From CAZMXP01 sp964570285 (GTDB taxonomy: Bacteria; Planctomycetota; PLA2): a stretch of DNA of 64,000 bases. The stretch covers positions 19,335-83,334 of the forward strand of contig CAZMXP010000015.1 of the NCBI GenBank assembly GCA_964570285.1, given 5' to 3'. Position numbers and translations under genes: made by a program. The notes under the pieces are model-generated. The model saw only the letters and a list, made by a program, of their open reading frames with translations, did not search any database and was not told where the DNA came from. Shown here piece by piece: positions 25,805 through 34,675 of this stretch (positions are counted from its first letter, which is position 1; each line of letters begins with the position of its first letter).

Positions 25805-26234
25805 CTTCGAGGCGATCTACCGCGCGCACCGCGACTGGGCCGTCGGGCTCGCCTACCGCTTCTGCGGGGACCGGGACGAGGCGCTCGACGTGATGCAGGA
25901 GGCCTTCGCCTATCTCTGGAAGAGACTGCCGCTGCGGGTGAAGGCGACGACGCTGCTCTATCCGGTGGTGAAGCACCTGGCGCTGGACCGGCGCAGGAGG
26001 CGGCGGGCACAGGCGCTGCCGGCGGAGATCGAGGGGGCGCGGGGGATCCCCGACGACATGCGGGACCTGCTCGCGCCGCTGTCGGAGGACCACCGCGAGG
26101 TCGTCCTGCTCCGCTTCGCGCAGGGTCTCGATCTCGCGGAGATCGCCGAGGTCCTCGGGGTTCCCCTGGGGACCGTGAAGTCACGGTTGCACTACGCGCT
26201 CGCGGAGTTGCGGAAAAAACTGGGAGGCGATTGA
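25773..26234 (+). CDS. ECF RNA polymerase sigma factor
   Basis: 153 residues. The sigma region 2 part spans FEAIYRAHRDWAVGLAYRFCGDRDEALDVMQEAFAYLWKR. The region 4 helix-turn-helix is LSEDHREVVLLRFAQGLDLAEIAEVL and VPLGTVKSRLHYALAELRKKL. The ATG at 25773 overlaps the amidohydrolase end by 32 bases; no other start is available close by. It heads a run of closely packed genes (membrane dockerin-like, cohesin-like, VIT/VWA) that it may control. Confidence 0.88.
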   Translation: MSADDSHTGADFEAIYRAHRDWAVGLAYRFCGDRDEALDVMQEAFAYLWKRLPLRVKATTLLYPVVKHLALDRRRRRRAQALPAEIEGARGIPDDMRDLLAPLSEDHREVVLLRFAQGLDLAEIAEVLGVPLGTVKSRLHYALAELRKKLGGD

Positions 26235-26267
26235 ACCTTTCGGCCTGCTCGCGCGCTTCACCTGCCG

Positions 26268-26600
26268 ATGGAGGAGTTCCTGCGCGAGAGGCTCAGGCCG
26301 CCGGCGATCGAGGTGCCGGAGGCGGTCGACCGGGCGGTGCTGGCGGCCGCCCGGCGGGTGCGGCGATGGCGCCGCCTCGCGCCGCTGGGCGCCATCGCGG
26401 CGGCGCTGCTGCTCGGCCTGGGCGTCCTCGCGCTTCGCCGGCCCCCGCGCCCCCTCGATATCGTCGATGCCTACCGGCTCGCGCTGCGCCTCGAGCGCGG
26501 TGACCCCGTCGAAGGAACCTGGGACAGGAACGGCGACGGCCGCGTCGACCGCGCCGATGTCGAGGCCATCGCGCGCGCCGCCGTGAGGGTGGGGAAGTGA
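26268..26600 (+). CDS. Membrane protein with one dockerin-like calcium-binding motif; possible anti-sigma factor
   Basis: 110 residues. An N-terminal cytoplasmic part (residues 1-38) precedes one membrane helix (LAPLGAIAAALLLGLGVLAL), then an exported tail with DRNGDGRVDRADV, a canonical dockerin type I calcium loop. Its position directly after an ECF sigma gene and the cytosol-helix-exterior layout fit an anti-sigma factor, but no zinc-binding HC2 motif is present. The gene after it encodes a cohesin-like protein, so the two exported parts might bind each other. Confidence 0.65.
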   Translation: MEEFLRERLRPPAIEVPEAVDRAVLAAARRVRRWRRLAPLGAIAAALLLGLGVLALRRPPRPLDIVDAYRLALRLERGDPVEGTWDRNGDGRVDRADVEAIARAAVRVGK

Positions 26601-26992
26601 TCGCGCGCGTCGCGGGGTTCCTGCTGCTGCTCGCGCTGCTCTGCCGCGGGCAGGGGGCGCGGTTCGCCGCCTTCGACCTCTGGATCACGGGCGGCGTGGC
26701 CGCGTGGCAGGTCGAAGTCGAGGGCGAGGGCCGGATCGTCGGCGTCGAGGGGGGCGAGGGCGAGGCCTGGCGCGAGCCGGCCTACTACGACCCGGCCGCG
26801 CTCGCGGGCGGGCGCATCGTGCTCGCGGCGTTCACGACGCGCCCGGAGGTGCCCGAGGGGCGCGTGCGCGTCGCGCGCCTGCACATGGAATCGCCGTCGG
26901 GGCTCACGGCGCGGATGATCGCCTCGGCCGCTGTCGGCGGCGAGCGCATCGAAGTCACTGTGGCGTTGCTGCCCGCGGGAGAGGGACGATGA
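26597..26992 (+). CDS. Secreted cohesin-like protein
   Basis: 131 residues; the GTG start overlaps the previous stop (GTGA). A signal peptide (RVAGFLLLLALLCRGQGA) leads into a beta-rich domain with FDLWITGGVAAWQVEVEG, IVGVEGG, YYDPAAL, IVLAAFTT and GRVRVARLHM, a pattern I associate with short cohesin-like domains in Planctomycetota. The preceding gene carries a dockerin-type motif, which supports the call. Cohesins bind dockerins; the biological role here is unknown. The end overlaps the next gene by ATGA. Confidence 0.6.
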   Translation: MIARVAGFLLLLALLCRGQGARFAAFDLWITGGVAAWQVEVEGEGRIVGVEGGEGEAWREPAYYDPAALAGGRIVLAAFTTRPEVPEGRVRVARLHMESPSGLTARMIASAAVGGERIEVTVALLPAGEGR

Positions 26993-28977
26993 GAACACTG
27001 CTGCTGGGGATCCTGGTCGCGGGGTGCGGCGCGACGGCGAGCAGGCGCGCCGCCCTCGGGCCGCCGATGGCGGAGGGTGCCGTCGAGTACGTCGTCATCG
27101 AACGGGGGTTTCTCGCGGATCGCGGGGGCCCCGGCGCGGGCGAGATGCGCGCCACGGTGGACGGGGAGGTAACGCCGCTGCCGCTGCGGCACACCGACGT
27201 GAAGGCGGAGATCGCGCTGAACGTGGCCGCGGTCAGGGTGCTGCAGCAGTTCGAGAACCCGTACGCGGTCAAGATCGAGGCCGTCTACGTCTTCCCGCTG
27301 CCGCAGGATGCGGCGGTCACCGATTTCGTGATGACGATCGGCGAGCGCAGGATCCGGGGCATCATCCGCGAGCGCGAGGAGGCGCGGCGCATCTACGAGG
27401 AGGCGAAGCGGCGCGGCCACGTCGCGTCGCTGCTCGCGCAGGAGCGGCCCAACATCTTCGAGCAGTCGGTCGCCAACATCGAGCCGGGCAAACGGATCGA
27501 CGTCGAGATCGCGTACTTCCACACGCTCGCGCCGGAGGAGGGCGTGTACGAGTTCGTCTTCCCGATGGTCGTCGGACCGCGCTACACGCCCGCGGGGCAG
27601 GCGCCGCCGCGCCAGCCGCGCTACCTGACGCCGGGCGCGAAGGCGGCGCCTCTCGTCTCGCTGTCGGTGGCGCTGGACGCGGGCGTCCCGTTGCGCGACC
27701 TGCGCTGCCCGAGCCACGCGGTCTCCGTCGAGCGGCGCGGCGAGAGCGCGGCGACGGTGGCGCTCCGCGACGGCGAAGCCTCCGCGAACCGCGACTTCGT
27801 GCTGCGCTGGGCGACCGCCGCCGAGCGCGCGCAGGGCGCGATCGCCGTGCGCCGCGGGGAGGACGGCGGCGGCTACTTCACGATGGTGATCGAGCCGCCG
27901 CGGGAGCTCGCCGAGCGGCGCGCGGGCCCGCGCGAGATGATCTTCGTCGTGGACTGCAGCGGCAGCATGGAGGGCGAGCCGATCGCCGCCTGCCAGCGCG
28001 CGATGCGCCGCTGCCTCGACCGGCTCGGGCCCGACGACCGCTTCCAGATCATCCGGTTCAGCCAGCGCGCGTCGTCGATGGGAGGCGAACTCGTCGCCGC
28101 GACGCCGTCGAACCTGCGCGAGGCGCGCCGCTACATCGACGCGCTGCGCGCCGACGGCGGCACCGAGATGCTCCGGGGCGTGCAGGCCGCCCTGCGGTTC
28201 CGCGGCGGGGGCGAGCGCCGCCGGATCATCTCGTTCATGACCGACGGCTACATCGGCAACGAGGCGGAGATCCTGCGCGAGATCCACGAGAACCTCGGCG
28301 ACGCCCGCATCTTCAGCTTCGGCGTCGGCAGCTCGGTGAACCGCTACCTGCTCGAGCGCATGGCGTCCGCGGGGCGCGGCGTCGCCGCCTACGTCGGGCT
28401 CGGCGACGACGGCGGCGCCGCGGTGGACGCGCTCTACCGGCGCATCGAGAGCCCGGCGATGAGCGACCTCTCGATCGACTGGGGCCCGATGCGCGTCTCG
28501 GGTCTCCATCCCGACCCGCTGCCGGACCTGTTCGTCGGCAAGCCCGTCGTCGTGACCGGCCGCTTCGAGGGGCGCGGCCGCGGGACGGTGAAGGTGAGGG
28601 GGCGCGGGGGAGCGGAGCGGAGCGCAGCTCCCCCGAACAACGCAGCAGGGCGCGGGGGAGAGGCGGCACTCGAGATCCTTGTCGCGGTCGATCTCGACAA
28701 TGCCGCCGAGGGCCATGAGGCGCTGCCCCGCCTCTGGGCGCGCGCGAAGATCCGCAGCCTCTACGACCGGATGGCGTTCGGGTCGGGGTCGCGCGAGGAG
28801 CTCGCGGACTCGATCCGCGCCGTCGCGCTCCGCTACGGGCTCGCGTCGGCGTTCACCTCGTTCGTCGCGGTGGACTCGATGTCGGCGACCGCCGGCGACC
28901 ACGGCGTGACCGTCGAGGTGCCGGCGCCGATGCCCGAGGGGTTTGTCCGACCACACGTCGGACAAACTCTTAAGTGA
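26989..28977 (+). CDS. VIT and von Willebrand factor A domain lipoprotein
   Basis: About 662 residues; ATG 26989 overlaps the previous stop (ATGA). Lipobox LVAGC at Cys13. A VIT domain (about 40-215) contains RVLQQFENPYAVKIEAVYVFPL and QSVANIEPGKRIDVEI. A VWA domain follows (from about 310) with a complete MIDAS motif, DCSGSMEGEP, and later TDGYIGNE. Proteins of this type are inter-alpha-trypsin-inhibitor-like adhesion proteins on the cell surface. Two oddities: residues about 537-557 come from an in-frame G-tract palindrome, and the last residues (VRPHVGQTLK) and stop are made by a separate hairpin repeat, so the native C-terminus may be lost. Confidence 0.82.
   Translation: MRTLLLGILVAGCGATASRRAALGPPMAEGAVEYVVIERGFLADRGGPGAGEMRATVDGEVTPLPLRHTDVKAEIALNVAAVRVLQQFENPYAVKIEAVYVFPLPQDAAVTDFVMTIGERRIRGIIREREEARRIYEEAKRRGHVASLLAQERPNIFEQSVANIEPGKRIDVEIAYFHTLAPEEGVYEFVFPMVVGPRYTPAGQAPPRQPRYLTPGAKAAPLVSLSVALDAGVPLRDLRCPSHAVSVERRGESAATVALRDGEASANRDFVLRWATAAERAQGAIAVRRGEDGGGYFTMVIEPPRELAERRAGPREMIFVVDCSGSMEGEPIAACQRAMRRCLDRLGPDDRFQIIRFSQRASSMGGELVAATPSNLREARRYIDALRADGGTEMLRGVQAALRFRGGGERRRIISFMTDGYIGNEAEILREIHENLGDARIFSFGVGSSVNRYLLERMASAGRGVAAYVGLGDDGGAAVDALYRRIESPAMSDLSIDWGPMRVSGLHPDPLPDLFVGKPVVVTGRFEGRGRGTVKVRGRGGAERSAAPPNNAAGRGGEAALEILVAVDLDNAAEGHEALPRLWARAKIRSLYDRMAFGSGSREELADSIRAVALRYGLASAFTSFVAVDSMSATAGDHGVTVEVPAPMPEGFVRPHVGQTLK
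28598..28658. repeat. G-tract palindromic element inserted in frame in the VIT/VWA gene
   Basis: GGGGG-CGC-GGGGG leads into hairpin GGGGGAGC (28606-28613) with GCTCCCCC (28627-28634), a 13-base loop, then GAACAAC and a second GGGCGCGGGGG. Encoded peptide: GGAERSAAPP, then GRGG. It parallels the element at 24619-24684 part for part and is read in the same frame. Confidence 0.75.
28941..28967. repeat. Hairpin repeat GTTTGTCCGAC type, copy 1
   Basis: Perfect 11-base arms GTTTGTCCGAC and GTCGGACAAAC with a 5-base loop. It lies inside the last codons of the VIT/VWA gene and provides its final residues. Related copies are at 29604-29666 and 45488-45518. It borders a transposase remnant. Confidence 0.75.
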
Positions 28978-29042
28978 AAGAGGGTTCGCTGTCGGTGCCC
29001 GGCCGTAGGCTGCGCGCGTGGCCAAGACAGCGGGCGTGGGAG

Positions 29043-29203
29043 GTGGAGCAGGTCTGGATGCTCCCGGCGACCGTGCTGGATCTGGTGCCCGAGGGCCACC
29101 TGGCGCACTTCGTCCGGGACACCGTCCGGCACGACCTCGATCTCTCGGCCTCCTCGCGTGCTACGGGGAAGAGCGTGGCGATCCGCCCTATGCTACTAGC
29201 CCG
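29043..29203 (+). pseudogene. Remnant of an IS1182-type transposase N-terminus, frameshifted
   Basis: One frame reads VEQVWMLPATVLDLVPEGHLAHFV then DLDLSA, the conserved N-terminus of IS1182-family transposases. After about 29140 the match shifts to the next frame, with ACYGEERGDPPY, the family's following motif. Nothing recognisable follows, so this is a decayed fragment. Hairpin repeats at 28941-28967 and 29604-29666 lie on either side in opposite orientation. Confidence 0.65.
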
Positions 29204-29603
29204 CAGACATCGCGCTCCCTGCGCAAATTCTGGTGCTGGCTTCGTGCGGCGCCCGGAAGCGAGCCACTGTGGCCGCATCGCGGCCATCTGCTGCGGCGGG
29301 GGAGGGACGCACGCAGCCCTCCGCCCCGCGCGCGTCCCCCGGCTCTGGCAGCTCCCCACTAGGCGCAGCGCGGCCTTCGCCCGTCGCTGATTTGGTTGCG
29401 GCGTGGAGCCGCGCCGCGCCCCCGTGATGATGACGGCCTTGGCGAAGGTCGCGGGCCTTCAGCTTGGCGTGCATCGGACACAAACTCCTGAAGCTGGCAG
29501 CCGCGAGGGCGTGACGCGGAGCGCCGCCCCTTGCGCAGGAGCCCGCGGGCCTCGATCGCGGCGATGGCTCATGGAGACCGACGACGCGCGTCGCGTCGAG
29601 TTA
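29204..29603. other. Stretch without a credible gene
   Basis: Only short Ala/Arg/Pro-rich frames without ribosome binding sites or recognisable motifs. Probably decayed insertion-sequence DNA continuing from the transposase fragment. Confidence 0.5.
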
Positions 29604-29666
29604 GGAGCTTGTCCGGGTCCGGTTGGCCCCGAAGCGTGGCTGATGGCCATTACCCGGACAAGCTCC
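29604..29666. repeat. Long inverted repeat GGAGCTTGTCCGGGT type
   Basis: Perfect 15-base arms, GGAGCTTGTCCGGGT and ACCCGGACAAGCTCC, separated by 33 bases. The left arm with its preceding bases (TTAGGAGCTTGTCCG) is nearly the same as the repeat at 45488-45518 (TTAGGAGTTTGTCCG). Likely a non-autonomous mobile repeat or an insertion-sequence end. Confidence 0.65.
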
Positions 29667-29713
29667 GAGGGCACGCGCTACGAGACAAGCACGCCGCCCT
29701 CACCCCGCTGACG

Positions 29714-32700
29714 CTACCGCCCCGCGAGCCTTGCCAGCTCGGCTTTCACGTCCTCGAGTTCCGCCCTCTTCTTGCGCATGTCGTGCCACGCGCCCGCAGT
29801 CTTGACCTGCTGCTCGGCGAGGGCGCAGGCGTTCCGCGCCCTCACCCGGATGTCGAGCTTCCGGAGCGGAAGGCGCCAGGTGAGCTCGTCCTCCACTTCT
29901 CGGAGCTGGCGGCGCGCGTTGCGGCCACGCATCGAGCGGATGTTGAGCTCGGCCTGGATCTCCGCCCGGTTGCCTTCGAAGGTGAACCCGCCCGCGAGCT
30001 GCGTCGCCGCGATCGCGAGCTCGCCGAGAACGCTTCCTTCGACCTTGATGCCCGAAGAGGCCGTGATCCCAGCCTTGGCTCCGACCTGGGCAGCCGTCTC
30101 GACGGCCTTCTTCACGGCGAAGTCGGCGAGTTTCTCGGTACCCAGGGTGACCACCGTCAGCGTGCCGTCGATGACGGCGTCGACCGTGCGGAGGTCGTCC
30201 TGGTGCAGGAAGGCGGCAACGTCCGCCCGATTGAGTTCCGACCACTCGGCATCCCACTGGGCGATCGATCGCCGCAGCGCGCGACGCCGGAGCCGGGCGG
30301 CGCCCAAGGCCTCGACACAGTCCCACGCCTCCCCCTCGAGGACGCGGAGCGTGCCGAGGGTCCCGCAGAGCGCCGCCAGCGCGTCGTCGCAGGCGAAGTG
30401 GTCCCCCCCGCCAAGCCCTCCGCCGCGCAGTTGCAGGCCTCCGGCCCTTCCGGGCTGCGGGAAGAAGGGCTGCGGACGCGGGAGGGGGTTGGCGCCCGGG
30501 GGCGGCGGCCCCGGGAGCGGGAGCGGCCGCGGGAAGCCCGGATCGCTCGGAGGCAGGCTCCAGTGGAACTGGAGCCCGGTCGCGTAGGAGCTCTGGAAGC
30601 CGGGAAGCAGCCCTGCGGTCTGCAGGCTCGGCGGACCGCGGAAGGGCGTACCCGGAGGGAACTCGATGTGCGGCGTGTCTTCCGGGCTGAAGTTGTCATA
30701 GCGCTCCTGGGTGCCTCCGGTCTGGAGATTGAATAGTTGCCGCGGCACATGCCGGCAGTCCCTCTCCCAGAGGTCGTCCGAGCTGAACGCGGTCTCGGCA
30801 AAGCCGCTCGCGACGTGGCCGATGCCCCCCCTGGCGAAGTCGGGCACCATGTAGAGCCGGAAGCCCCCAAACCCCACCGACGGTCCCTCGAACACGACGG
30901 AGCATCCGTCGAAGACGCGGTCCCGCTCGAGGATCTGCGCCCCGGTGAACTCCTCCTCGCTCGACCGGAGGACGCGGTTGAACGGATCATAGGTGTAGCG
31001 TGCGATCAGGCCGTTGTCGCTCCGGCGGCGCACCTCCTTGACGCGCCCGTACCCGTCGAGCGCATAGAGGTGCTCGCCGGCCGGATAGGCGGGCCGGTTT
31101 TCGAAGGAGTTCGTGGCCCCGAAGTCCGGCCCGTAGGTGTAGAGGCGCGGCCCGGCGGGGACGTTCGAGATGAAAAGGCGCCCCAGCTCGTCGTACGAGA
31201 GCACGGTCTGGCTCGCCTGCTGGAGGGTCGAGAGGTCCGTCGTGAACGAGGCGAGCCTGCTCCGGGTGGCGTCGTAGGCGAACGTCGTCGTGAAGCCCGT
31301 CGCGTTGCTGCCGGAGTCGTGTTCGAGCAGCCTGTCGAAGGCGTCGTAGACGCGCCGGTCGGAGACCGACCCGTCGAGGCGCTCCTGCTGCTCGGGCAGC
31401 CCCGAGCGGCTCCATTGGGCCGTCCATTCGCTCTGCGTGCCGTTCTTCGCGCGCGTGACCCGGCCGAGGCCGTCGTACTCGTACTCCGACGTGAGCGAAG
31501 GATGGATCTGCCGCCGCACGAGGCTCGTGCCGGGGTCGTATTCGTAGGTGACGAGGCCGCCGAGGATGCCCCCGACGGAGGTGACGCGGCCCGCCGTGTC
31601 ATTCGAGAGGTTGTAGACAAAGCCGTTGGGAAGCGTGAGCCGCCCGAGCGTGCCCCCGTTCTGGTAGCTCCGCGTGACGCCGGCGGCGTTCTGGATGTCC
31701 TGGAGCATGTTGCCGCGCGAGTCGTAGGTGCGCGTGACGGTGTTGGCCCCTTCCTGCGCGCTCGTGATGTTGCCCAGCGCGTCCACGCCGATGAACTGCG
31801 GCGTCACGCCGTCGGTCCGTTGCGTGACGAACCCGCGCGCGTCGTAGGAGTAGGTGATCGTCGATCCGCCGGGGTAGGCGCGCGTCCTGATGCGATCGGC
31901 CCGGTCGTACGTATACCGCGTGACGACCGTGCCGTTGATCGAAGCCGTCGTGCAGCGGCCGAGCGCGTCGTAGGCGTAGGTCATGACGCGGCCGTCCTCC
32001 TCCTCCGCGCGGGTGAGCCGCTGCATGCAGTCGTAGACGTAGTCGCTGGTGAGCGTCACGGCGCCATCGGACTTGTCGAGGGCGAGGAGATTCCCCCGCG
32101 CGTCGTAGAGCGAGTCGGCGATCGCCCCGTCGGGCGCGGTCACGGTCCGCTGGACGCGCCCGAGGCTGTCGTGCTCGTAGTCGTAGCCGTTGCCCTCGGC
32201 ATTGCGGATGCTGGTCGCCCGCCCGGCCGCGTCGTAGGTGAAGAGGCTCTCGAGAACGCGCGGCAGGGGCGCGGAGCAGCCGAGCAGCGTCCGGCGACGC
32301 AGGAGCCGGTCGCGACCGTCGTAGTGGTACTCCTGGCACTTGTCGAGGTCGGGCCAGTCGGTGCGCACGAGTCGGCTCGCGCCGTCCCAGCAGTGGATCG
32401 TCCTCGCGCCCCGGGCGTCCAACTCCGTCACGAGCCGCCGGCGCAGGTCGTAGCAGCGCTCCGTGCGCTCCACGGCGACGACCGGCCCCCCGGGGACGAA
32501 GCGGTCCGCCTCGTGCGCGGTCACGCCGCCCGCGTCGTCGAACGCGAACCGCTCGACGGCCACCGCCTGCCCGAGCGCGTCCCGCACCGTCTTGCCGACG
32601 ATCCGGTCCGCCATGTCGTACTCGTACTCCGTCGCGACGCCGGCCTCGTCCACGACGCGGATCTCGCGGCCGTAGCCGTCGTACTCGCTGGTGACCCTTC

Positions 32701-34675
32701 CCCCCTCCCCGTTCTCCGTGGAGGTGAGGTAGCCGCATCCGTCCCACGCGAAGCGCGACGTGCGCTGCGCCGGGGTTCCCACCCCGTCGATGGCCTCGAC
32801 GGGTCGATGGTGGTGGTCGTAGTCCATGGTCCGGACGGCCCCGGTCCCGTCCACGAAACGCGTGGGCAGCGGGTGCCCCGCGTAGGTCATGCGATCGATG
32901 CAGACGGTGCCGAAGCCGTCGTGGCGGCGCGCCTCCAGGAGACGGCCGAAACGATCGTAGAGGGTCTCGACGAGCGCGCTGCCGCTGCCGACGGGCGCGC
33001 CGAGGCGGCCGCGGAAGGGCGTGCTGCGCGTCGCGGGGTGGTTCTGCAGGTCGTAGGTGTAGGTCGTCACGATCCCGTGTTCGTCGGTGAACCCGAGGAG
33101 GTTGTCGCGGTCGTCGTACGCGTAGGCGACGGACTCGCCGTCCGAGAAGGTCTCCCGGGTGCGGCGGCCGACGGCGTCGTACTCGTAGACGGTGGCGTCG
33201 TCGACGCGCGGCCTCCCGGTCTTGGGATCGTTCCCGGCGCCGGCGTCCCGGGTGCGGCGCAGCACGAGATCGTGCGGCGCGACCGCGACGTACTCGTAGG
33301 TGTCCACGGCGCCGTCGCGATGCCTCACCTCGGTCTGCCGGTTGAGCGAGTCGTAGACGTACTCGGTCGGCGCGGCGACCGGGCCCGTGTCCGTCTTGAC
33401 CGCCGGCGGCGTGATGCGGACGACGTTGCCCGCGGCGTCGTACTCCCACCGCGTCATCCAGCCGCCCGGCGTCGTCTCCGTGAGCGCGTCGCTCGTGCCG
33501 GGGCGCCACGTGTAGGTCCACACGTGGTCGGGACTCGCCGGGAAGTCCGACGGGCGGTGCGTGTAGGTGGCGACGTTGCAGAGGTCGCGCGGGTCGGCCG
33601 AGACCACGTAGGCCCAGAGGTACTGCATCCCCGAAGGCAGGATCTCCTGGACGCGGCGTCCGAGGGCGTCGTAGAAGTACTGCTCCGTCTCGGCGGCATC
33701 GACGGCCACGCGGCGCGCGAGTTGGCCCTCGGCGTTGAGGAGGAAGTCCCACCGGTCGCCGCTTCGCGCCGTCGCCTCCACGGCGCCGGCGCGCGGCGCG
33801 AACGTGACACTGCCGTCGAAGGTCGTGATGCGCGTCGCCCCGCCTCCGGCGTCGTAGGTCACGCGTCCCAGTTCCCCCAGCGGCGAGGAGACGCGCAGCA
33901 GCCGGTGCGCGGCGTCGTAGCCGAACGTCCAGCGCGCGCCTCCCGGCTCCGTGCACTCCGTCAGGCGGCCCGGGGTGTCGTAGCCGAACGTCCACGTGCG
34001 CCCGGCCCAGTCGGTCATGCGCACGAGCCGGAGATGGGTCGCGTCGTAGGCGAACGTCACCTCGCGCTCCTCGGGCGTCACGACGCGCGTCGGGCACCCC
34101 TCGGCGTTCCGCTCGATGGCGAGGCGCCCGCCGTCCGGCCGGTCGATGCGCGTCCACACGCCCGCCGCGTCATACACATGGCTCCACCGGTTCCCATGGG
34201 TGAGACGCCAGCCGCCCGCGACCGCCTCGAGCAGCGCCCAGCATCCGGGCGGGGAGTCGTAGTCCGCCCCCTTCTTCACAAAGCGGAGATCGCGCCCCTC
34301 GTGGTCGCGCACGGCCACGTCGCCGCCCGGCAACTCCTCGAGATGGCCGGAGAGCGTGCTCCGCCAGTTGCGGCCGTAGCCGCCGTCCTCGTCGATGTCG
34401 GGATGGAAGGCGAGTTCGATCGCGAACGGGTGGCCGTTCCCGGGAAGTTCGAGGAGCCGCTTGCGGTGGTGCACGAACCTGTCGGGCAGGTGCACGTCGA
34501 ACCCGGGATGGCTCAGCGGGCTCCACGCGGCCCACAGCTTCGCCGGCGCCGCGGCCAGGCGGAGGAAGGCGAAGGTCGCAGGCACCGGCGGGCCGGCGGG
34601 GATCCCCCCCCCGCCCCCCACGAGACATCCTGCGAGAGCCCAACCCAGGAACGCGAGCAGGTGCGGTCGATGCAT
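29714..34675 (-). CDS. Giant RHS/YD-repeat lipoprotein
   Basis: About 1653 residues from ATG 34675. The signal peptide ends at lipobox ALAGC. After an N-terminal part (FAIELAFHPDIDEDGGYGRNW) come more than twenty YD repeats through residue about 1270, such as YDALGRRVQEI, YDSLNRQTEVRHRDG and YTYDPFNRVLRSSEEE. The usual RHS core end (a GRF-x-DP type motif) is not evident. Instead there is a Pro-rich stretch (LPLPGPPPPGANPLP) and a helical, Arg/Glu-rich C-terminus (RKKRAELEDVKAELARLAGR). RHS shells enclose a C-terminal cargo, often a toxin; no toxin motif or immunity gene is recognised here. It is divergent from an ECF sigma gene. Confidence 0.85.
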   Translation of the reverse strand: MHRPHLLAFLGWALAGCLVGGGGGIPAGPPVPATFAFLRLAAAPAKLWAAWSPLSHPGFDVHLPDRFVHHRKRLLELPGNGHPFAIELAFHPDIDEDGGYGRNWRSTLSGHLEELPGGDVAVRDHEGRDLRFVKKGADYDSPPGCWALLEAVAGGWRLTHGNRWSHVYDAAGVWTRIDRPDGGRLAIERNAEGCPTRVVTPEEREVTFAYDATHLRLVRMTDWAGRTWTFGYDTPGRLTECTEPGGARWTFGYDAAHRLLRVSSPLGELGRVTYDAGGGATRITTFDGSVTFAPRAGAVEATARSGDRWDFLLNAEGQLARRVAVDAAETEQYFYDALGRRVQEILPSGMQYLWAYVVSADPRDLCNVATYTHRPSDFPASPDHVWTYTWRPGTSDALTETTPGGWMTRWEYDAAGNVVRITPPAVKTDTGPVAAPTEYVYDSLNRQTEVRHRDGAVDTYEYVAVAPHDLVLRRTRDAGAGNDPKTGRPRVDDATVYEYDAVGRRTRETFSDGESVAYAYDDRDNLLGFTDEHGIVTTYTYDLQNHPATRSTPFRGRLGAPVGSGSALVETLYDRFGRLLEARRHDGFGTVCIDRMTYAGHPLPTRFVDGTGAVRTMDYDHHHRPVEAIDGVGTPAQRTSRFAWDGCGYLTSTENGEGGRVTSEYDGYGREIRVVDEAGVATEYEYDMADRIVGKTVRDALGQAVAVERFAFDDAGGVTAHEADRFVPGGPVVAVERTERCYDLRRRLVTELDARGARTIHCWDGASRLVRTDWPDLDKCQEYHYDGRDRLLRRRTLLGCSAPLPRVLESLFTYDAAGRATSIRNAEGNGYDYEHDSLGRVQRTVTAPDGAIADSLYDARGNLLALDKSDGAVTLTSDYVYDCMQRLTRAEEEDGRVMTYAYDALGRCTTASINGTVVTRYTYDRADRIRTRAYPGGSTITYSYDARGFVTQRTDGVTPQFIGVDALGNITSAQEGANTVTRTYDSRGNMLQDIQNAAGVTRSYQNGGTLGRLTLPNGFVYNLSNDTAGRVTSVGGILGGLVTYEYDPGTSLVRRQIHPSLTSEYEYDGLGRVTRAKNGTQSEWTAQWSRSGLPEQQERLDGSVSDRRVYDAFDRLLEHDSGSNATGFTTTFAYDATRSRLASFTTDLSTLQQASQTVLSYDELGRLFISNVPAGPRLYTYGPDFGATNSFENRPAYPAGEHLYALDGYGRVKEVRRRSDNGLIARYTYDPFNRVLRSSEEEFTGAQILERDRVFDGCSVVFEGPSVGFGGFRLYMVPDFARGGIGHVASGFAETAFSSDDLWERDCRHVPRQLFNLQTGGTQERYDNFSPEDTPHIEFPPGTPFRGPPSLQTAGLLPGFQSSYATGLQFHWSLPPSDPGFPRPLPLPGPPPPGANPLPRPQPFFPQPGRAGGLQLRGGGLGGGDHFACDDALAALCGTLGTLRVLEGEAWDCVEALGAARLRRRALRRSIAQWDAEWSELNRADVAAFLHQDDLRTVDAVIDGTLTVVTLGTEKLADFAVKKAVETAAQVGAKAGITASSGIKVEGSVLGELAIAATQLAGGFTFEGNRAEIQAELNIRSMRGRNARRQLREVEDELTWRLPLRKLDIRVRARNACALAEQQVKTAGAWHDMRKKRAELEDVKAELARLAGR

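Noticed and set aside
29531..30736. Forward open frame running from the insertion-sequence region into the RHS 3' end
   Set aside because: Most of it is antisense to the RHS gene, and the first part has no ribosome binding site or motif.
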